Positions 36,601 through 48,402 are shown, counted from the stretch's first letter. The stretch is DNA of 64,000 nucleotides from Congeria kusceri (GCA_027627225.1 CM051034.1:41707048-41771047); one strand, 5' to 3'. A program made the numbers and translations. Notes: a model not told the origin generated them from the sequence alone.

Positions 36601-39022
36601 TTAAATAAGCAAAATCTATCAAATAAACAGACATTGGATATAGAAAGAAAAAGAAAATATTTAAAGAATCACGTAAACGAGCTTTCCAGACCTCATGGCT
36701 TAACAAATGTCAATGGCTCAACAAATGGCCACATAGAATATGAAGATCGTTTGAAGCTTGCAAAGCAGGCCTATGAAGTGTTTGTCACTATTTTAATTTG
36801 TGACTCATTTGTTGATGGTTTAACATGTTATACTGGTTGGCCAGTAGTATCCGTGAACTAGCAGTATCCGTGATTTGTATATTAAAAGGTGTAAAAGCTC
36901 TCCAGCATTGAATGTTGAGTTTACACACATCACCTAGCAACTGTTCCAAACGCAGAATAAGTTGAAGTCTCCAAAACTTCATATTTTTCAAGATATTTGC
37001 ATTTTTCTTTAAAAAAATCTCAAAACAACTTAACTCCTCACGGGCATTCACGCGCACGTCTTTGCGCATAAATATATAATTGAACCCCTATTTTTATCTT
37101 GTACCTCCCTGTTTTCAGTTTACCAAGGGTGATAGCTTGGTTATTCACATAAAGCAGCAATATTAGTAATCAAACAACACTATCCATATATTCAACACGC
37201 ATTTTTCGTGAAATATATTTTCTAACAAAAATATGAATTGCAATTGCAAAAGGTTTGCTCAAAGCAAATATTAACAAAGATTTGCAATTTTAAAATGTTT
37301 ATTCAATTATACGGCTAGTTTCGGGACGATGCAGGAGGGATGTCTACTTCGATAATAACATGGTTATCTCCCGTTTACCATCAGCAGATGTTTAAGGGGC
37401 GCCAAAGGGGTCATCAAAAGACCATTTTCGGCATCCACTTATGTTAGTAATCGCTTTATCACCGCTAATCTTGCATAGAATTTAATAATATTACATCATT
37501 ATGATGTAGGTAATATAATGTAGAACAGTATAGAGCAATTAAAATCTGGAGGTGTGTACCACAAAATTTGCATTTTCAACTGAAAGGACAGATCACGGAT
37601 ACTACCAGTTTTATTGCTTCAAGTAATGCTTATTGATTACCCCTTTGGAGCCCCTTATATGGAAAAAACCATATGACGTCATGACAAGATATTTACATCC
37701 TCATAAACAGAAGGAGCCGAACTTTATACTGCAACAAGCTTTTCTTTAAAAGTATTACTTACGCGATTGAAAATAAAGAAAACTACTAAAAAATCACGGA
37801 CACTACTCGCCAACCAGTATGATCATCAGAAAATAAAACAGTTGTGAATTGATAGCTTTTATTTATAAAAAGTCATTTATAAAAATCATTAGGTTTAATA
37901 CGTTTGTGCTGAAATACATCTTATAATGCATTTATATTCTTTAAATATCAACAAACATTGACTTAAATATTGGGCAACCTGTTTTCAGTGGGGGCATGTA
38001 GATGTTCAAAGTAAGTTGCCCCCCTGGGCAAGTGAAAGTCAAATCCTTAAGTAAACCCCTGGAAATATGACTTAGTTGTAATACTACATGTATATAAATA
38101 TTGCATTCTTTAAGGGCCTTAGTGCATTTTGTCAACCCAAGGGAATAATGTTGCCCATTTTGTCAACCCAAGGGAATAATGTTGCCCAAGGTGAAGCCGC
38201 GGGCAGCATTATTTTTCGAGGGTTGACAAAATGCGCTATCACCCTCAAAGAATGCAATATTTATTTTATTATACCGAAACAAATGTCTACCGCCGTGATG
38301 TAATACCAATCAATTGTCTACCGCCACGACATCAGAGCAGGTGACATTGCAATGTGATATTTCCAATTATTGACTCTTCCGTTTTTATATGAACAAAGAA
38401 GGATGACAGAAGGCCAGGGTGAGGTATAATAATTATAAATATTGATTAGTAAGTTGTTAAACTAGTGCAATATTTAGTGATATTTTGCAGTTGTGAATTC
38501 GGTTATTTATAGATACTGGGGGTTTTGAGAACGGCAATTACAACATGCATAGGCCAATGTTGTGTTGTTTTTTGTCCAAAATTTTTTTTATATGTAGGAA
38601 GCTTATAATTATAATGGAAACTCATCATGGTTAATATGACTTAACTATCGGTTGTAGGCACATGATTAAAGACACCTTTTGTAATGTTAGGGTCACCATA
38701 TTACTACATATATCTATTGTAGGCACACAGTAAAAGACACTTTAAAACGTAAGGGATACCATTTTACTGTCTTTTAAATATGCATATGATAAAAGAAACA
38801 TTGGCAAAGTGAGGACTGCTATTTATCTACTGTACAAGTATGGTAATACCGTAAAAGATACTTTGGAAAAGTTAGGTGTACCATATTACAATCTATTGTA
38901 GGCACATGATAAAAGACACGTTAGAAAGGTTAGGCTTACCATCTGCTGTGATCAACATTCCTGTGAACATCACGGGGACTGCAACACATTTCGTCTCTCA
39001 GCCTCCCTGGACACTCTGGTAA
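30668..39022 (+). CDS. PRADC1: PRADC1/PAP21-like secreted PA-domain glycoprotein, 5 exons, 201 aa
   Basis: Exons 30668-30737, 32440-32576, 33794-33903, 36015-36182 and 38902-39022 sum to 606 nt. All junctions are GT/AG, phases match (1,0,2,2), and the frame is 201 codons plus TAA. Residues 1-23 form a hydrophobic signal peptide (MLLFSPLNLLLFIAVCVLLL). Exon 2 has LHDVLF, then IRYSFKIRPAKNFG. Exons 3-4 form the PA-domain core with a likely disulphide pair C87/C108 (HACAPL, GECSF), AAVITDND and IPATFLLGKDG. Exon 5 carries INIPVNITG, with an N-glycosylation sequon at N184, and the family's terminal QPPWTLW. Human PRADC1 (188 aa) matches in order over this whole length. The family is secreted and lacks a peptidase domain; the PA fold is thought to mediate protein interaction. 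I chose the ATG that begins the signal peptide; an in-frame upstream start at 30560 would bury it. A possible AATAAA lies at 39309-39314. The introns are full of mobile elements. Exon structure and identity are firm; function comes from the family. Confidence 0.93.
31639..31769. repeat. inverted repeat (37-bp arms) in PRADC1 intron 1
   Basis: Arms AACAGGTTACTGCCTGGTCT.. and ..AGACCAGGCAGTAACCTGTT pair at 36 of 37 positions, around a loop of about 57 bp. It would form a strong hairpin in pre-mRNA or is a fold-back transposon relic. Confidence 0.88.
34149..35941 (+). mobile_element. family C element split by a family B insertion (PRADC1 intron 3)
   Basis: The left end TTAAAGGGACCTGTTCACAG and the right end AAATCTGTGAACAAGTCCCT + TTAA match the intact copy at 40472-40972. 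It keeps a tRNA-like B-box region (GGTTCGAATCCCGG at about 34468). Its middle is interrupted by the reverse family B element at 34525-35834. Confidence 0.8.
34525..35834 (-). mobile_element. family B element, reversed, nested
   Basis: Starts AGCTCACTTGAGCATGAATG and ends GGGCCATCATGGCCCTCTTG. The interior repeats a unit with ACCAGAGTTATTGCCCTTT and TCACAGTTTGTGTATGACCA. The open frames at 34754-35343 lie wholly within these units and are not genes. Confidence 0.8.
36538..36780 (+). other. gene-like ATG frame inside a transposable element
   Basis: An ATGGCGGACGG start in good context (CCAAAATGG) opens a lysine/asparagine-rich frame: MADGNNPKGSKHFPIVQKIN, then SNKQTLDIERKRKYLKNHVN, then IEYEDRLKLAKQAYE. 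It stays open until the nested insertion at about 36831. Not recognised. It may be the element's own first exon or captured host sequence. Confidence 0.35.
36831..37818. mobile_element. inverted-repeat element nested in the 36268-38061 element
   Basis: ACTGGTTGGCCAGTAGTATC then CGTGA at the left faces TCACGGACACTACTCGCCAA then CCAGT at the right. A further copy of the motif (TCACGGATACTACCAG) lies near 37594. TA-rich flanks may be the target site. No coding frame. Confidence 0.6.
38096..38440. mobile_element. family E palindromic element, copy 2
   Basis: ATTGCATTCTTTAAGGG and CCCTCAAAGAATGCAAT arms enclose a doubled 31-bp unit (TTTTGTCAACCCAAGGGAAT). The TTTATTTTATTATACCGAAA tail to GAGGTATAATAA matches the copy at 2651-2953. 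Confidence 0.7.
38653..38901 (+). repeat. four decayed tandem copies of the PRADC1 exon 5 acceptor and exon start
   Basis: Units related to TCTATTGTAG|GCACATGATA + AAAGACACGTTAGAAAGGTT start near 38658, 38723, 38782 and 38843, ahead of the real junction at 38902 (spacing about 59-65). Copies 1 and 2 keep the AG; copies 3 and 4 have lost it. Splicing to copy 1 or 2 would read into a stop within 26 codons. Confidence 0.85.
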
Positions 39023-39670
39023 CCATGGCAACACAGTGGACCCCACCTATGATGAAACTTCCTTGCCTGGGCTGGGACAAACATGTGTTCACCCACAATG
39101 CTCAAAAGTGATTCAGTACCATGATTGTTGCCCAGTTTCAACACTTAGTATCAGCTTTGATATTTATGAATAGTATTTAAAAGTTATTTTTCTACTCTAA
39201 TATATGGTGAGATTATTATCAAACTAACTGTACACTATTTCGAGAAAATGCTGCTTAGAGGTTTATGATTAAACACCTGTTTTATCTGTCTTTATATGTA
39301 AACATGTAAATAAATTGTTTTATAATATATATCATATAGTTTAAAACTGGCTAAGAGCTAAAGTTGATAAAAGTTACAGATCCTTACAATTTCAATTAAA
39401 TCCCTGATGTTCTATCTTAGTTGTAAACATATGATTAGCTGTATGTAATATATGCATCAGTAATCATTATACACAATTGGACATATATCTATTGACAATC
39501 AGTAATTTGCTATTGTATATCTAAGAAACCTAGTTTGAGTATGTTTAGTTAGATTTGATGTCATACTGTTACCAATGTCATATATATATCGAGGTACACT
39601 GTGTCTCCTATGTTATTTTATTTGATGTCTACGTTGTCACATGATTGAAGCTATTTATATATGTAAATGT

Positions 39671-39993
39671 CAATTCTAACACGATACTTGCTAATTTTTG
39701 TATAGACAAAGAACAAATTTTTTGTTGTAAAACTTACCAATAAACAATGCAGAAAGAAGTCCCGATTCTGAGCAAAGCATAGTAAAAAGTAGTTCCAATT
39801 ACAATTGCAAAAACATATGTCAAATCATGTTACAATCAAAATAATTTTTGCATTATCGTTGTTTATCAGCCAATAAACAACTCTTTGTTGTTCTGATGCA
39901 TTGCTATTAAACAACTCGAGCTAACGCTCTCGTTGATTAATTCCTACGCATCAAAACTCCAAATCATTGTTTATTGGCCAATAAACAACGATA
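39671..39993 (+). mobile_element. family D palindromic element, copy 2
   Basis: Carries the full unit: TATAGACAAAGAACAAATT, GCATAGTAAAAAGTAGTTCC, ATCGTTGTTTATCAGCCAAT, a central imperfect palindrome (CTCGAGCTAACGCTCTCG) and TTGGCCAATAAACAACGAT. It sits just downstream of PRADC1. Confidence 0.75.
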
Positions 39994-40471
39994 AATTTAA
40001 AATTAAGTCTCCTATGGTATTGTACTTGATGTTTACATTGTCACATGATTGAAGCTATTTATATATGTAAATGTCAAATGAATCATGGCATGTCAGCATC
40101 TCCATCTGACATACACAAAATATAAATTTTTGAAAGTAACAGGACAATCAATAACAGTTGTCATTTTGTCACAATAAACATAATTTAGTATGCAAATGTA
40201 TGTTGTCTGACCCATGTATTTATTGCATTCATTATAATGTATGACTATTGTGTATATGTTACATTACATATTAGCACACTTGATGTACATTACATATATG
40301 CAGTCATTGTTTGTTGTAAATAATGAACATGTATAATAATTTGTACTTGAGTTTGCCTAAAATACACAGAATCAGGGAAGCCAATGCTATTCATATGACA
40401 GCTATTCTGTATCTGTAAATAAAAGATCATCTGCTCAGTGCAAACAAAATATGTTAACTATATTTTACATG

Positions 40472-40972
40472 TTAAAGGGACCTGTTCACAGATTGACGAA
40501 TTGACAACTTTCCAACCTTTTGTCACAGATTCCAACAATAAAAGAATACTGTATATAAAGCAGCAAAATAACACTACAGACATAGAAATATACTGTAAAT
40601 ACCATCTGTTAATGAGTAATCATCAGTTGAAATTTATAAAAATATAAAGTGTTTGTAACGCTCAATGATGAAATAATTTGGAATGTTTCTGTTGTTTTCG
40701 TTCAAATTGTTGACACCCCGCGGATCACTTACATAAATCAGAAATGCTGATTCAATTATAGATATTGGAATGGCCGAATGGTTAAGGCGTTAACCTTTTG
40801 ATCTGGAGGTCTGAGGTTCGAAATCCGGTGTGAGCAACTTTTATTTCTTTTCTTTTCATTTACATTAACTATTATACTTCAGCCCTTTAGTTCCAATGCT
40901 TAAACCTGTCAAGTTAAGTAATTTAATGCCATACTTCAAAAAATGCAAAAATCTGTGAACAAGTTCCTTTAA
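40472..40972 (+). mobile_element. family C element, complete, 501 bp, with tRNA-like core
   Basis: Ends TTAAAGGGACCTGTTCACAG and AATCTGTGAACAAGTTCCTT + TAA are inverted. The core at about 40761-40835 reads TGGCCGAATGGTTAAGGCGT, then GGTCTGAGGTTCGAAATCC, typical of a tRNA-Leu/Ser-type A and B box. A composite of TIR ends and a pol III-like core. Confidence 0.8.
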
Positions 40973-41768
40973 GATACCATAGTTTAACTCTATTATATAA
41001 AATACTATATTTTACTATGTGACTGTCCTATGTCTCTATAGTACTGAAATCCATTATTGTGTAGTTTTAGTGAAATTTTTGTGTAACTTTCTAAGTCCAA
41101 TCTTACATATATTTTGACCGAGTTGTTTCTGATAGTTTTCCTTGTGTTTAGAATCAGAAAATAATGTGATTATTTTTTGATAATGAAAGTAGATATTTGC
41201 AGTAGAGTTTATATGGGTGGCAAAATCTTATGGCTTAGTTGTCAGTTTCTAACCAATAATGTTTTCTACTTGTTCGTACAGTAATTGTATAGTTATTTTT
41301 TTCCTGGACAACCCGGGCAATACGGACAACTGATTTATGTATAAGGGATTGGTATTTATTATAATGAATAAATAGGCCAAAGATCTAGAACCAGTAACAT
41401 GATTGTCAACTAAATTTGTATATTAGCATTTGTAATTCAGGCATTTTAACATTTATTTAGAATAGTAATGTTAAAATTCAATGTCATTGGTCAATTTGAT
41501 AATGTTTTCAAAGAGTGTGTTTTAATCATTTTACACATTGTTCTTATCTGTTCAAATTTGAATTAATTTAACAAATACGGGAAACATTTACTGATCTACA
41601 CAAAATTTCTTTTTACTTTAAATCAAGTGGTTTGTGTTCTACCAAAAATGGCTTTAATGTACATAGTAAGAATGAATAATTGAAGGTTTTGTGTGAATGT
41701 ACATGTAGTAAGTAGAATTTCTGGTCAGTTCATACAAAATTAATAATCAATTATTAGTATAAATTACA

Positions 41769-42016
41769 TATGAGGCATGTCGTGTAAAAACCGGGCTTAA
41801 TACATGTGCGTAAAGTGTCATCCCAGATCAGCCTCTGCAGTCAGCACAGGCTGATCTGGGACGGCAATGTTCGCTTTTATGGTATTTTCTGGTTTAAGGA
41901 AGTCTATTCTAAACATAAATCCACCGTAGCAGAAAGTGTGGTCCTGCACAGGCTGATCTGGGACGACAATATATATGCACGTGCATTAAGCCTGGTTTTC
42001 CCACAACACACCTCAT
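41769..42016. mobile_element. family A palindromic element, complete
   Basis: ATGAGGCATGTCGTGTAAAA to TTTTCCCACAACACACCTCA, with AGCACAGGCTGATCTGGGAC arms and the shared GCTTTTATGGTATTTTCTGG segment. Confidence 0.85.
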
Positions 42017-42632
42017 GTGTCTCTTATCATTGATTTAGATGCTTGTACATGTAGTTACCATTTTATTATATGTTATACATTGCTAATCTTTTATGGCTGT
42101 GATATGGTGGATTGATGTTTCACCTTGTTCAGATATATGCAATTTCTTGAACTGTCCTTTGACATTGTTTGTGAAGGACTTTAATACATTTTTTAATAAT
42201 TATTTTTAGAAGGGCACAGACTGGCATCAGGTAGTCTGGAGATATTGGTTGTCTGGAATGCAGTGAATCTGTGCTTGGATTTACATCAAACACATATGTA
42301 ACATGTACATTTGTATTGAATAGATATTTAGGAGTAAATCTGATAACTAGTAATTTCATCATTGATCCAAAAGTTATTTGGGACCAATTACTTGCAGAAT
42401 AAAATGAACGTGAGTACCAGTACTTGAATATTTTAAAAATACAGTAATTGTAATTTGTTAAAGGAACCATATAAAAAAGGAACCATTAAAATAGGCTAAA
42501 CTTGATACTACCAGGAGCCAAAAATAACCTATTGCTTCTAAACTTTACAAAATATTGAAAAGTTTGATCTATTTTTAGGGGCAATAATGCAAAAGTACAT
42601 GTACTTTGTATTCCTGCACAATCTATAAAAAA

Positions 42633-42877
42633 CGAGGCATGTCATAGAAAAACTGGGCTTAATGCACGTGCGTAAAGAGTCCGCTTTTATGGCACTGGAC
42701 GCTTTTATGGTATTTTCTGTTTTAAAGAAGTCTCTCCTAAAAATAAATTCACTGTAGACAGACCTAAAAATAAATTCACTGTAGACAGAAAGTGCTGTCC
42801 CGGATCCGCACATGCTGATCCGGGACAATACTTTACGCACTTGCATTAGCCTGGCTTTCCCATGATACACCTCAAAT
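42633..42877. mobile_element. family A palindromic element with an internal duplication
   Basis: CGAGGCATGTCATAGAAAAA to TTTCCCATGATACACCTCAA. Inside, CTAAAAATAAATTCACTGTA is repeated in tandem (about 42738 and 42763). Confidence 0.8.
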
Positions 42878-43426
42878 ATTTATTAGTTCAAATTTACCTG
42901 GCCATATTTGGTCAAGATATGTATTTGTACTTTTATTTGTATGAAAGAGTTTCATGTATCTGTAAACCTGTATGATGCTGTCAAGTGCATTCTTTTAAAC
43001 AGTTCATGAAGTCAATTGTTTTTTATGTATACACTCATAATATGCAATATCTGTGTTGGTTGTATTAAATATATGATGTTTGTCATGTTTAAGATCCTGT
43101 GTTGACATATACATGCATTTAAAATTATTGTTTAGTGTTCACATGGTATGGCACTTAAAATATTTATTTCACTGTTGGAACTAGTGTGCATTCTGTATGT
43201 ATATATTTTAGCAGTTTTAAACTATACATACAGACGTCTAATTAATATATGAGTACATTGACTTCATGAAGATAAGTATAATTATTAAATAATATTATTT
43301 AAAATGAACATATTTATACCATATGCAGTACGATTTGAGTGGCTATCTTTCAAAATAGTATTCTGAATGTGTAAAGCAGCCTTGTATAATGTAAAACATA
43401 AGCAGTTTATATATGAAAAAAAACCT

Positions 43427-43856
43427 CTGACATGTTCAGCTACATTTGTTTGCAGTTACCACGGTAGGTTTGAAAAACGTCAGACATGTTCAGCTACATT
43501 TGTTTGCAGTTACCACGGTAGGTTTGAAAACGTCTGACATGTTCAGCTACATTTGTTTGCAGTTACCACGGTAGGTTTGAAAAACCTCAGACATGTTCAG
43601 CTACATTTGTTTGCAGTTACCACTGTAGGTTTGAAAAACCTCTGACATGTTCAGCTACATTTGTTTGCAGTTACCACGGTAGGTTTGAAAAATGTCAGAC
43701 ATGTTCAGCTACATTTGTTTGCAGTTACCACTGTAGGTTTGAAAAACCTCTGACATGTTCAGCTACATTTGTTTGCAGTTACCACGGTAGGTTTGTAAAA
43801 CGTCAGACATGTTCAGCTACATTTGTTTGCAGTTACCACGGTAGGTTTGTAAAACT
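43427..43856. repeat. 53/54-bp minisatellite, 8 copies
   Basis: GACATGTTCAGCTACATTTG then TTTGCAGTTACCACGGTAGG recurs eight times with few changes, spacing 53-54 bp. No reading frame spans it. Confidence 0.93.
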
Positions 43857-44397
43857 ATTCCTTGAACCTTGTTAGTTATCCAAGTGGAATTTCCAAGGAA
43901 TAGCACTGAATGTTCATACTTGTGTATAGATGTGCCTTTGTTCGTTCGTTGTTGTATGGAAGATTGCCTTGGTTTTATCGAGTTATTTTTCCCCCTTTGT
44001 AAGGGTGCCATTGTTGATTAATAATGATAGACAGTATATTTGAGTACACATTAAAATGTTAATGAACTGCGATTTACCATATATTTTGGGAATGTGGCAA
44101 AATAAATAAGAAACGTCCTTCATGCATTCTTTCTTAAACCTCGTTAATATTTATTTATGAAACATTCATTACATGGGCAGGTAGTAACATAGATTCTAAG
44201 GCAAATCTTAACTCAAATAAAAAATTGAGATCAAATTTCCTATGTGAAATCCTATGATTTCTGTTTACAAAATAGCTTTATACTAACCTTCTAAGCAGTA
44301 TTTGCTACTACATACTTGAAAATAAAATTCATGTAAAAAGACCTACACATGAAACTTAAGGAATTTCATGAATTTAGTTTAAACCTATTTATTTTTA

Positions 44398-44575
44398 GCT
44401 CGATTGCATCGAAAACCTTAGGCTTATTGAGATACTCTCGAGTCCGTTTCCTGGGTAGAACCAGTACTTGGTGTTTTTGGGGGAGATCTTGAGAACGCTC
44501 CCAGAGTGGGGATCGAACCCGGGACCTCCCGATCGCTCGGCGGACACCATATCCACTACACCATCGCGACCTATT
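44398..44575 (-). mobile_element. family I tRNA-derived SINE, copy 1
   Basis: On the minus strand the head reads GGTCGCGATGGTGTAGTGGA then CCCGGGTTCGATCCCCACTC (A- and B-box like). The body runs to GCATCGAAAACCTTAGGCTT and an AT-rich 3' end. The same family lies in an intron at 51545-51760. Confidence 0.8.
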
Positions 44576-44714
44576 TTATGAATTTTAGAAATTTAAGTTT
44601 TTCCTAAGGAGCTTTGTGAATACGGACCCTGCTGCTCCTTAACGTATTAATGCAATGGTGTTTATATATCATTACTAATGACTGCACACTTACAACAACT
44701 AAATGCTGAATTAC

Positions 44715-45470
44715 TGTACTATGGCCGAAGGCCAGCGCGCTTAGGCCATGGCCGATCGTCAGTCATGCGTGCGTGGATGCATGTGTAAACTTCCTTTAAA
44801 CGACATCTCCGCCGAAACAGGTAGGCCGAATTTGGTGATACTTCACAGAAATGTTGAACGTTCGTTGGGTGTTCCTGTACCATTGTTGCTCAAATGGTTT
44901 TGGTCCGTTGGAAAAAACATGGCCGCCAAGGGGCGGGGCCAAGTATCCTTATATGTCTATATTGAAAAACTTGGAAAATCTTCTTGTCAGAAACCACTGG
45001 TTGGATTTTGGTATAGATTCACAGAAAAGTTCCTTGGGTGGTTTTCTACCATAGTTGCTGAAATCGTTCTGCTCCATCGATAAACATGGCCACCCGGGGG
45101 GGGGGGGGGGGGCGGTGCCAACTTCCTTTACATGTCTATATTGAAAACTTTGAAAATCTTCTTGTAAAAAAACACTGGTTGAATATTTAAATAATTTCGC
45201 ATAAATGTTCCTTAGGTGGGTCTTTACCAAAGTTGCTCAAATGGTTCCGGTCAGTTGAAAAACATGGCCACCAGGGGGCGGGGCCATTTTTCTGTATATG
45301 GCTATACTGAAACTATGAAATGCTCTTGTCAGAAACCACTGGTTGGATAATTTCACAGAAATGTTCCTTGGGTGTTTACTTTAAAAAATGCATTTCATTA
45401 TCTTGATTCCTTAAAAAACATCCAACAGAGGCCGACCTCTTTTCCTTATATGGCTCATCAGATTTCCTTT
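44715..45470. repeat. degenerate ~190-bp tandem units (AACATGGCC.. GGGGCGGGGCC)
   Basis: Words TTTCACAGAAATGTTCCTTG, TTGCTCAAATGGTT, AACATGGCCGCCAAGGGGCG and AGAAACCACTGGTTGG recur three to four times. The frames here (111 and 93 codons) are on repeat units. Confidence 0.65.
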
Positions 45471-47947
45471 CCTTTCTGATTTGTGTTAAGCGCATCTATT
45501 TACCTCCTATTACTGTACTATATACGGTGTATGGTGTTAACGACAACGTCTGTAAACGTCAATCACGTCACCTGGATGCCGACCTTGTGCAAGCAGCCGC
45601 GGCCCCACATACACTATACGACCTTTATAGAAAAAAAATGTGCCACAGGGCATGTATAAGGCTATTTGTAGCAAAAAACGAAGTCCGTAAATGCGTTTTT
45701 TTGCGTATTGTAGTCAAACGGTACAGGTACTTCGTAGACCTTCACACTTGGCAGTCTATTAGGGTCCATGTGCCCCATTTGGCACAAATCTAGTCTTGAA
45801 CATGTCATATGCGGATTTAAGCGCATCTTTAATACCTCCTATACTATGCTGTACTATATTCGCTACATTGGGATAACGTTTACGTATTATTTACGTCACC
45901 TGGGTGCCGACCCCGCGGCCCCAAATAGACTGCCATGTTTTGTTTATATCGACTTGACAGTTTCCTTTATAACATTCAAACCAATGTTCCTTGGGGCTCG
46001 CATAAGGCTTTTTTTAGCTGCCATATAACGGTCTAGTCCGTTACCGCGTTTTTTAGCGTAGTGTAGACAAAAAATATTGGAAATGGGCCAATAAACAGAT
46101 TATTCGTGTTTTTAGTGATCTGAATAACCGTCTGGATCCAGGACTTATAGCTGGACTATTCACAGAATATGTGATGGACTATTCACAGAATATGTGAGCT
46201 TTCCTTCTTGTACTGGCGTCGTTGTCCGCGTCTGAACTCTTTAGTTTTGTTTAAGAAATCGTAGAACTTCAAAACAATAATTGAATTAATTTCAAAGTTT
46301 GAATAAAACATTGACATTACCATCAACACCACATCCAATAATCCCCATAACTCAGTTTTGCACTTCGACAGATTTAAGTCCCTTTCACTAGAATTGAAAG
46401 TTAGCATGCTGTCTTCTGACAACCCGTGTTTGTAAAGATTCTGTATTATTATGAATAAGAGCTAATTTCCAAGTTACGCTATATAGCTCATTAGCACAAC
46501 GCCAAGAGGTGTCGTCTGCGCTTTCCGAGTTGTTTCTAGTTTCTTTAAATATAAACAGAACATGTAACGGATAAGTAATGTATGTCATTCACAAGGATCA
46601 GGCCAACAACAATACGTTTACCTTATTTGTTAATAATGATAGCTTTTATTATGGATTCGTTGGAGACCTTGGTTGTTAAGAAAACGTCGTTTGAATAGTT
46701 GTATTTAATCTTCTTTTACGTTTTTAACATTGTAAACACTCCGGATCTGTTTTAATCTGTTCACATTGTACTATAAAGCCTTTAAACAATCATTATTTTA
46801 CTTAAATCTAACAAACTGTTGGTTGACTACGAAGAGTAGAAGTCCTCGAAAGAGATGTTGTACGCCGAATGTAGCAAAAGGAATGTGCCAGTCTTTGAGG
46901 TTCCATGAAAAGGCACGATATACCAATGTGATACTAGGTAAAACTGCGAAGCTCCAAAATTCTTAAATTCCCACTGTCTTATCATTATGCACTGAACATT
47001 TTGCTAGTGGTTTTACATATCGCACGGAAAGTACCATGTTCGAATCAGCGTTTTACTTCCAAAATAAACGGATAGGAAAAGAAGCAGAAACTGTGCAACT
47101 ATGTTGGGACACGTGCGTCGCACGATTTTTGCCATGTTTCATCAATGGTCGTTGTATAGGGACAATATTCTAGAACAAAAGCGTAATTTATTCATTTTCT
47201 TATAATATTATATGGAAACGTTGACGTCACTTTGGTTGCCAGTGGTTTTATAGACACGTGCCGCCAATGAAACAACTATTAATTGTTGTATGTCTATTTG
47301 ATATTTTTGTATTTATGTATTTTTATACGTGTGTAATTTTATATGCATGCATTTGAAGCATTTTTTCCTGGTTCAAATGCACTTATCATATAACTATTCT
47401 TCTAGTAGATATTATTAATTACTGGGCACCGTACGTGTCCATGGTTTTTGTCACCAAACGAGAATATAATTGCGTGATTCTCGCATTATTGCATAAGTTA
47501 AGTTATCGAGGCTTTCAGGAAGTAATAACCGTTTATAAATAATCAAATTGTATACATCCACGTAAACTAAACTTTTCTTGGTAATAAGATAGTTGGGTTT
47601 CGCACATTGTTAGGTCTAAGTTTTTGCAGGAAGCAACTTCTGCGTTTTCAAGTGTGAGTACTTGAAATGACGCTTGACAGATTTGGTACTTACATTAGTG
47701 TTCAAATAAAACTGGTTTGGTTCAAACTGGCACAAGTCGTCCATGTTTACACTGTGTAAATTGCATCAGTCATTGTAGCATCTCTGTTAGAAAGGAGAAA
47801 CATTAACCAAAAATGAACAAACACACTTTATTGTGATCGTTTCATGATAATTAGATTAAAGATGATAAAGATGCACGATAAACAACTGTATAGTTTGACT
47901 CCGGTACATGTTACATGAACGCGGTATGTAAGAGGTAAAAAGACGTT
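45471..47947. other. no gene recognised
   Basis: Moderately AT-rich unassigned DNA. Two ~365-bp stretches starting near 45480 and 45815 share words (GCGCATCTTTAATACCTCCT, GTCACCTGGGTGCCGACC), a decayed duplication. Confidence 0.45.
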
Positions 47948-48402
47948 GTTGGTTTCCGTTTAAACGTCTCCCCCCCCCCCCTCGCCCTATTTTTTTCTGC
48001 CGACCCTAAACTTTGCCTACCGATTATTGACTTTTTATGACTTTGTAAAAAAACGAGCAGTTTTCGCTAATATGCGACTTTTCGGTATTATTTTAGCAAA
48101 CATTTCAAATGAGTCTGCGTGAGACAGGCGCTCTTGGTAATGACATACCCAAACCGTAAATGACATACCCAAACCGTAAATGACATACCCAAACCGCCAA
48201 TGACATACCCAAACCGTAAATGACATACCCAAACCGTAAAGTACAGTTTCTTTGTTTGGAGGCGTTTAACAGTTGACATGCAGTCTAATATGCCCAAACT
48301 GTGTGGTGAATATTCCGCGAACAAATAAAAAATGAAAGAAAAAAGTTATTTTTTACCTCCCCCACCCCTAGATTCTTTTTTGAGATGTAAGCGGAAACCA
48401 AC
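47948..48402. mobile_element. MITE-like element with internal 20-bp tandem repeats
   Basis: GTTGGTTTCCG and CGGAAACCAAC form 11-bp inverted ends. A C-tract follows the left end, and five copies of TGACATACCCAAACCGTAAA lie at 48140-48240. Confidence 0.6.
48140..48240. repeat. 20-bp tandem repeat, 5 copies
   Basis: TGACATACCCAAACCGTAAA repeats head to tail with one variant (CCGCCAA). There are no spacers, so it is not a CRISPR. Confidence 0.97.

Larger units (their letters stand above)
36268..38061. mobile_element. TIR element in PRADC1 intron 4, 1.8 kb, carrying a gene-like first exon
   Basis: Ends CAGGGGTTTACTTAAG and CTTAAGTAAACCCCTG are perfect 16-bp inverted repeats. GAAATA borders both sides, a possible 6-bp target duplication. 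Inside lie the ATG frame at 36538-36780 and another inverted-repeat element at 36831-37818. Confidence 0.7.

Noticed and set aside
40761..40835. tRNA-Leu/Ser gene
   Set aside because: The core is enclosed in family C inverted ends and its arms contain mismatches.
44748..45230. Frames of 111, 67 and 93 codons
   Set aside because: They follow the degenerate ~190-bp repeat with AACATGGCC and GGGGCGGGGCC words.
48140..48240. CRISPR-like short repeats
   Set aside because: Head-to-tail 20-bp units without spacers, in an animal genome.
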